64,000 nt of DNA. Origin: a virus. Numbering within the stretch: position 1 is the first letter of the stretch; every line of letters begins with the position of its first letter. The notes beneath the pieces are model-generated. The model was not told the origin of the DNA and did no database searches. It saw nothing but the letters and a program-made list of their open reading frames with translations. Positions 62,325-64,000 of this stretch are shown in pieces. The stretch lies in the IMG/VR virus record IMGVR_UViG_3300049324_000002, positions 62,001-126,000 of that record. One strand, given 5' to 3'. The translations under genes and the position numbers were made by a program.

Positions 62325-63197
62325 CTACCCGCGCGACCGCGCCCGGACCGGAGTGAACACCCTATTAGAACTGGTGAACTTCTTACAAGCCTGTCGAACT
62401 GGGCACATAGAACAACCAGCAGAATCAGGCTTAGCGTCATCCTCTTCGCGCCAACGACGATGCGCAACACGCACTATCCGCGCCAACATATCCATACGAT
62501 CCTGATCTGAAATCACCACATCAGCAAAAGGATTCTCACGAACAGCAGGCTGCAGGAAAGAGAACCGTCTAGGTGAAACGCCAAACTGCGCGCGAATCGC
62601 CAAATCATAAAACGTGCCCTGACCAAGAGTCTTATTCAAATAAGTAGGATCCTTAGTAGCCTTCAAATCGAAAGCAGTCCAAACCTGAGGTACCTCAGAC
62701 TCACGAACAAGAATATCAATACCGCCAGTAAGATTAATAACAACGAGAGTCTTATTGTCAAGCCATGGGATCCTAATAGGAACCTTGAATCTATGCTCAG
62801 GCTCATACTCAAAAGGCACAACCCATTTCAACAACATGGGCTCGAGGCCAGTAAGGACAGTACGACAATGCGAAGCCAACGTCGCGCGATCACCAGCATT
62901 ACGCCAACGAACTACACCATCACCAGTATCTTTAGCTTCGTCTAAACACCTAACAATGAAATCCTCAACCATCCCCGGCATCTGACCCGGGAGGGGAGAC
63001 TCACTAGACAACCAAGCACGCATAATACGGTCACAAACCGTACCATGAAAGTAATTACGAATATCAGTAGCTTCAGACTTCTTACCAGCACGCATCAAAT
63101 TAGACTTGTGCATGCACAATTCCATAGTCTGAAGTGCAGACCAACTAATATTGATGCGGGTCGGCTCAGCGACACACACCGACCCCGCACCAGTCAT
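62325..63197 (-). CDS. Cas4/RecB-like PD-(D/E)XK nuclease with Fe-S cysteines, 290 aa
   Basis: ATG 63197 behind GGAGGG. ELCMHKSNLMRA (~residue 26) gives the first cluster Cys; GGIDILVRESEVPQVWTAFD LK (~158-180) holds the Asp...Asp-x-Lys active site; GCSMCPVRQACKKF near 265 supplies the last three Cys of a 4Fe-4S cluster. This is the RecB-type exonuclease fold found in Cas4 and phage recombination nucleases. Next to clamp and exonuclease genes, so used for DNA-end processing. Confidence 0.87.
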   Translation of the reverse strand: MTGAGSVCVAEPTRINISWSALQTMELCMHKSNLMRAGKKSEATDIRNYFHGTVCDRIMRAWLSSESPLPGQMPGMVEDFIVRCLDEAKDTGDGVVRWRNAGDRATLASHCRTVLTGLEPMLLKWVVPFEYEPEHRFKVPIRIPWLDNKTLVVINLTGGIDILVRESEVPQVWTAFDLKATKDPTYLNKTLGQGTFYDLAIRAQFGVSPRRFSFLQPAVRENPFADVVISDQDRMDMLARIVRVAHRRWREEDDAKPDSAGCSMCPVRQACKKFTSSNRVFTPVRARSRG

Positions 63198-63233
63198 ATT
63201 GAACCCTCCGCTCAGCTACTCCTACCGCTCAAA

Positions 63234-63458
63234 TCAGCCAGTCAAACCACGGAAGTAGTAAGCCAAACCTCGCATCTGCTCACGGTTAATAACAACAGGT
63301 GGAGAATTCTTACGACAAGTTGATATAACACAATCTCCACCACGCTCCGCAACAAAAATCATCTGACAGCGCTCATCGGAATTACTCCAATGCGCCTCAA
63401 CAACAGCTCGTAAACCATCATCAGACACAGTAAACGGAACATTCCATGGCTCACTCAT
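63234..63458 (-). CDS. Unknown small protein, 74 aa
   Basis: ATG 63458 (MSEPWNVPFTVSDDGLRAVV). Two Cys (DERCQMIFVAE, DCVISTC) and a C-terminal helix. No family recognised. Confidence 0.78.
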   Translation of the reverse strand: MSEPWNVPFTVSDDGLRAVVEAHWSNSDERCQMIFVAERGGDCVISTCRKNSPPVVINREQMRGLAYYFRGLTG

Positions 63459-63476
63459 AACTTCGACGCCCCTCGG

Positions 63477-64000
63477 CTAGACACTAGCAAGCTGGTCAAC
63501 ACGTCGACATTGCGCACGGCGCAACCTCGACTGAACCAACTGAATCGAGGAAGCGTCTCTCTCCACAGCAATGATTCGCCGTCGCTCAAGAACAGCAGCC
63601 TCAATAGTGCTGCCACTACCAGCAAACGGTTCTAGAATCAAACCACCACGGAAAGAAATAAGCCTAATAAACCAGCGCATAAGGCTAAGCGGTTTAACAG
63701 TATTGTGCGCAATCTCATCAGCATAATGATTCGGGTTCAGCGGTACCCAATCATTATGGGGGCATATAGGATGTGGCACAGACGAAAACGTCTGGCTCTT
63801 GCGCATATAGGACTGAGTAATAACCCCACAGACTCGACACTTCCAATGCCGTAACTCTCCAATCGTGGAAAGTTTGCCCGTCCCCTCACCGGGCGCCACC
63901 TCCACCCGAGGACGCTCAGCACTCGACGGCTTGTCAGACCAGTAAAAAGCAGGAAACAAATGCCCATTCGGACCAAGCTGCGAAACTACACACCACGATA
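63477..64000 (-). CDS. DNA methyltransferase (N4/N6 type), N-terminal part cut by window edge
   Basis: The frame is open through position 64000, so the start lies beyond the window. FPAFYWSDKPSSAERP is a typical pre-catalytic segment; CRVCGV...CPH a zinc knuckle; HNTVKPLSLMRWFIRLISFR the conserved KPxxLMxxLI block; LILEPFAGSGSTIEAAVLER is AdoMet-binding motif I. Likely protects phage DNA against restriction or marks it. Ends at TAG 63477. Confidence 0.9.
   Translation of the reverse strand, partial: SWCVVSQLGPNGHLFPAFYWSDKPSSAERPRVEVAPGEGTGKLSTIGELRHWKCRVCGVITQSYMRKSQTFSSVPHPICPHNDWVPLNPNHYADEIAHNTVKPLSLMRWFIRLISFRGGLILEPFAGSGSTIEAAVLERRRIIAVERDASSIQLVQSRLRRAQCRRVDQLASV

Overview
The window looks like the accessory and early part of a large, tailed dsDNA phage of an actinomycete, most likely Streptomyces or a close relative. 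This is an inference from gene content: a WhiB-family regulator, many phage tRNA genes, a sliding clamp, DnaQ-like and Cas4/RecB-like nucleases, a UvrD-like helicase, a DNA methyltransferase, tail-fibre proteins and very many small, tightly packed unknown genes. Together these recall the tRNA-rich ~130 kb Streptomyces siphoviruses. Base composition is well below that of a streptomycete chromosome. Nearly every gene is read leftwards (- strand); only five are placed on the + strand.

Layout from left to right: 1-507 holds a gene cut by the window edge, then a short copy (598-846) of an unusual pentamer-phased repeat. From 847 to 4874 there are unknown genes, half of an SMC/RecF-type ABC ATPase, and a gene apparently split by a +1 frameshift. 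From 2086 to 6820 there is a tRNA cluster (Lys-CTT, Arg-ACG, Gln-CTG, Trp-CCA, Cys-GCA, Glu-CTC and one odd tRNA-like element) with a lone + strand His/Asp-rich micro-gene. From 6840 to 19106 a dense array of small genes includes a MazG-like pyrophosphohydrolase, a 3'-5' exoribonuclease, a membrane protein with a C-terminal HTH-like segment, and nine tandem paralogues ending in PxWLxxF. From 19123 to 23110 lies ~4 kb without credible genes, built from NNNGA/NNNGG pentamers broken by GTC anchors. From 23199 to 34982 there are tRNA-Lys(TTT), several expanded paralogue families, WhiB, a lipoprotein/membrane pair, an M41-like HEMGH metalloprotease and many transmembrane micro-proteins. From 35264 to 36756 is a switch region: two + strand genes, a cluster of ATGGGWCCCAT palindromes, AT-rich iteron-like repeats and an A/C-rich block.

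From 36757 to 50032 there are about 18 mostly monocistronic cassettes. Each has a sigma70-like promoter (TTGCGT, 17 bp, TATGCT) ending exactly 6 nt before an ATG, so the mRNAs should be leaderless, and almost all begin ATGACGAACAC (Met-Thr-Asn-Thr). One promoter of the set drives a tRNA-like gene, another an 11-codon leader peptide. Between two cassettes (46580-46661) a perfect-stem hairpin exposes a loop complementary to the shared mRNA start, suggesting a small RNA that could control the whole regulon. Cargo includes a cation-diffusion-facilitator-like transporter.

From 50164 to 53878 is a tail-fibre/receptor-binding module. From 53942 to 64000 are replication and recombination genes (helicase, SLOG protein, DnaQ-like nuclease, clamp, Cas4-like nuclease, methyltransferase cut by the right edge), some with promoters of the same TTGCA type but with normal leaders and ribosome sites.
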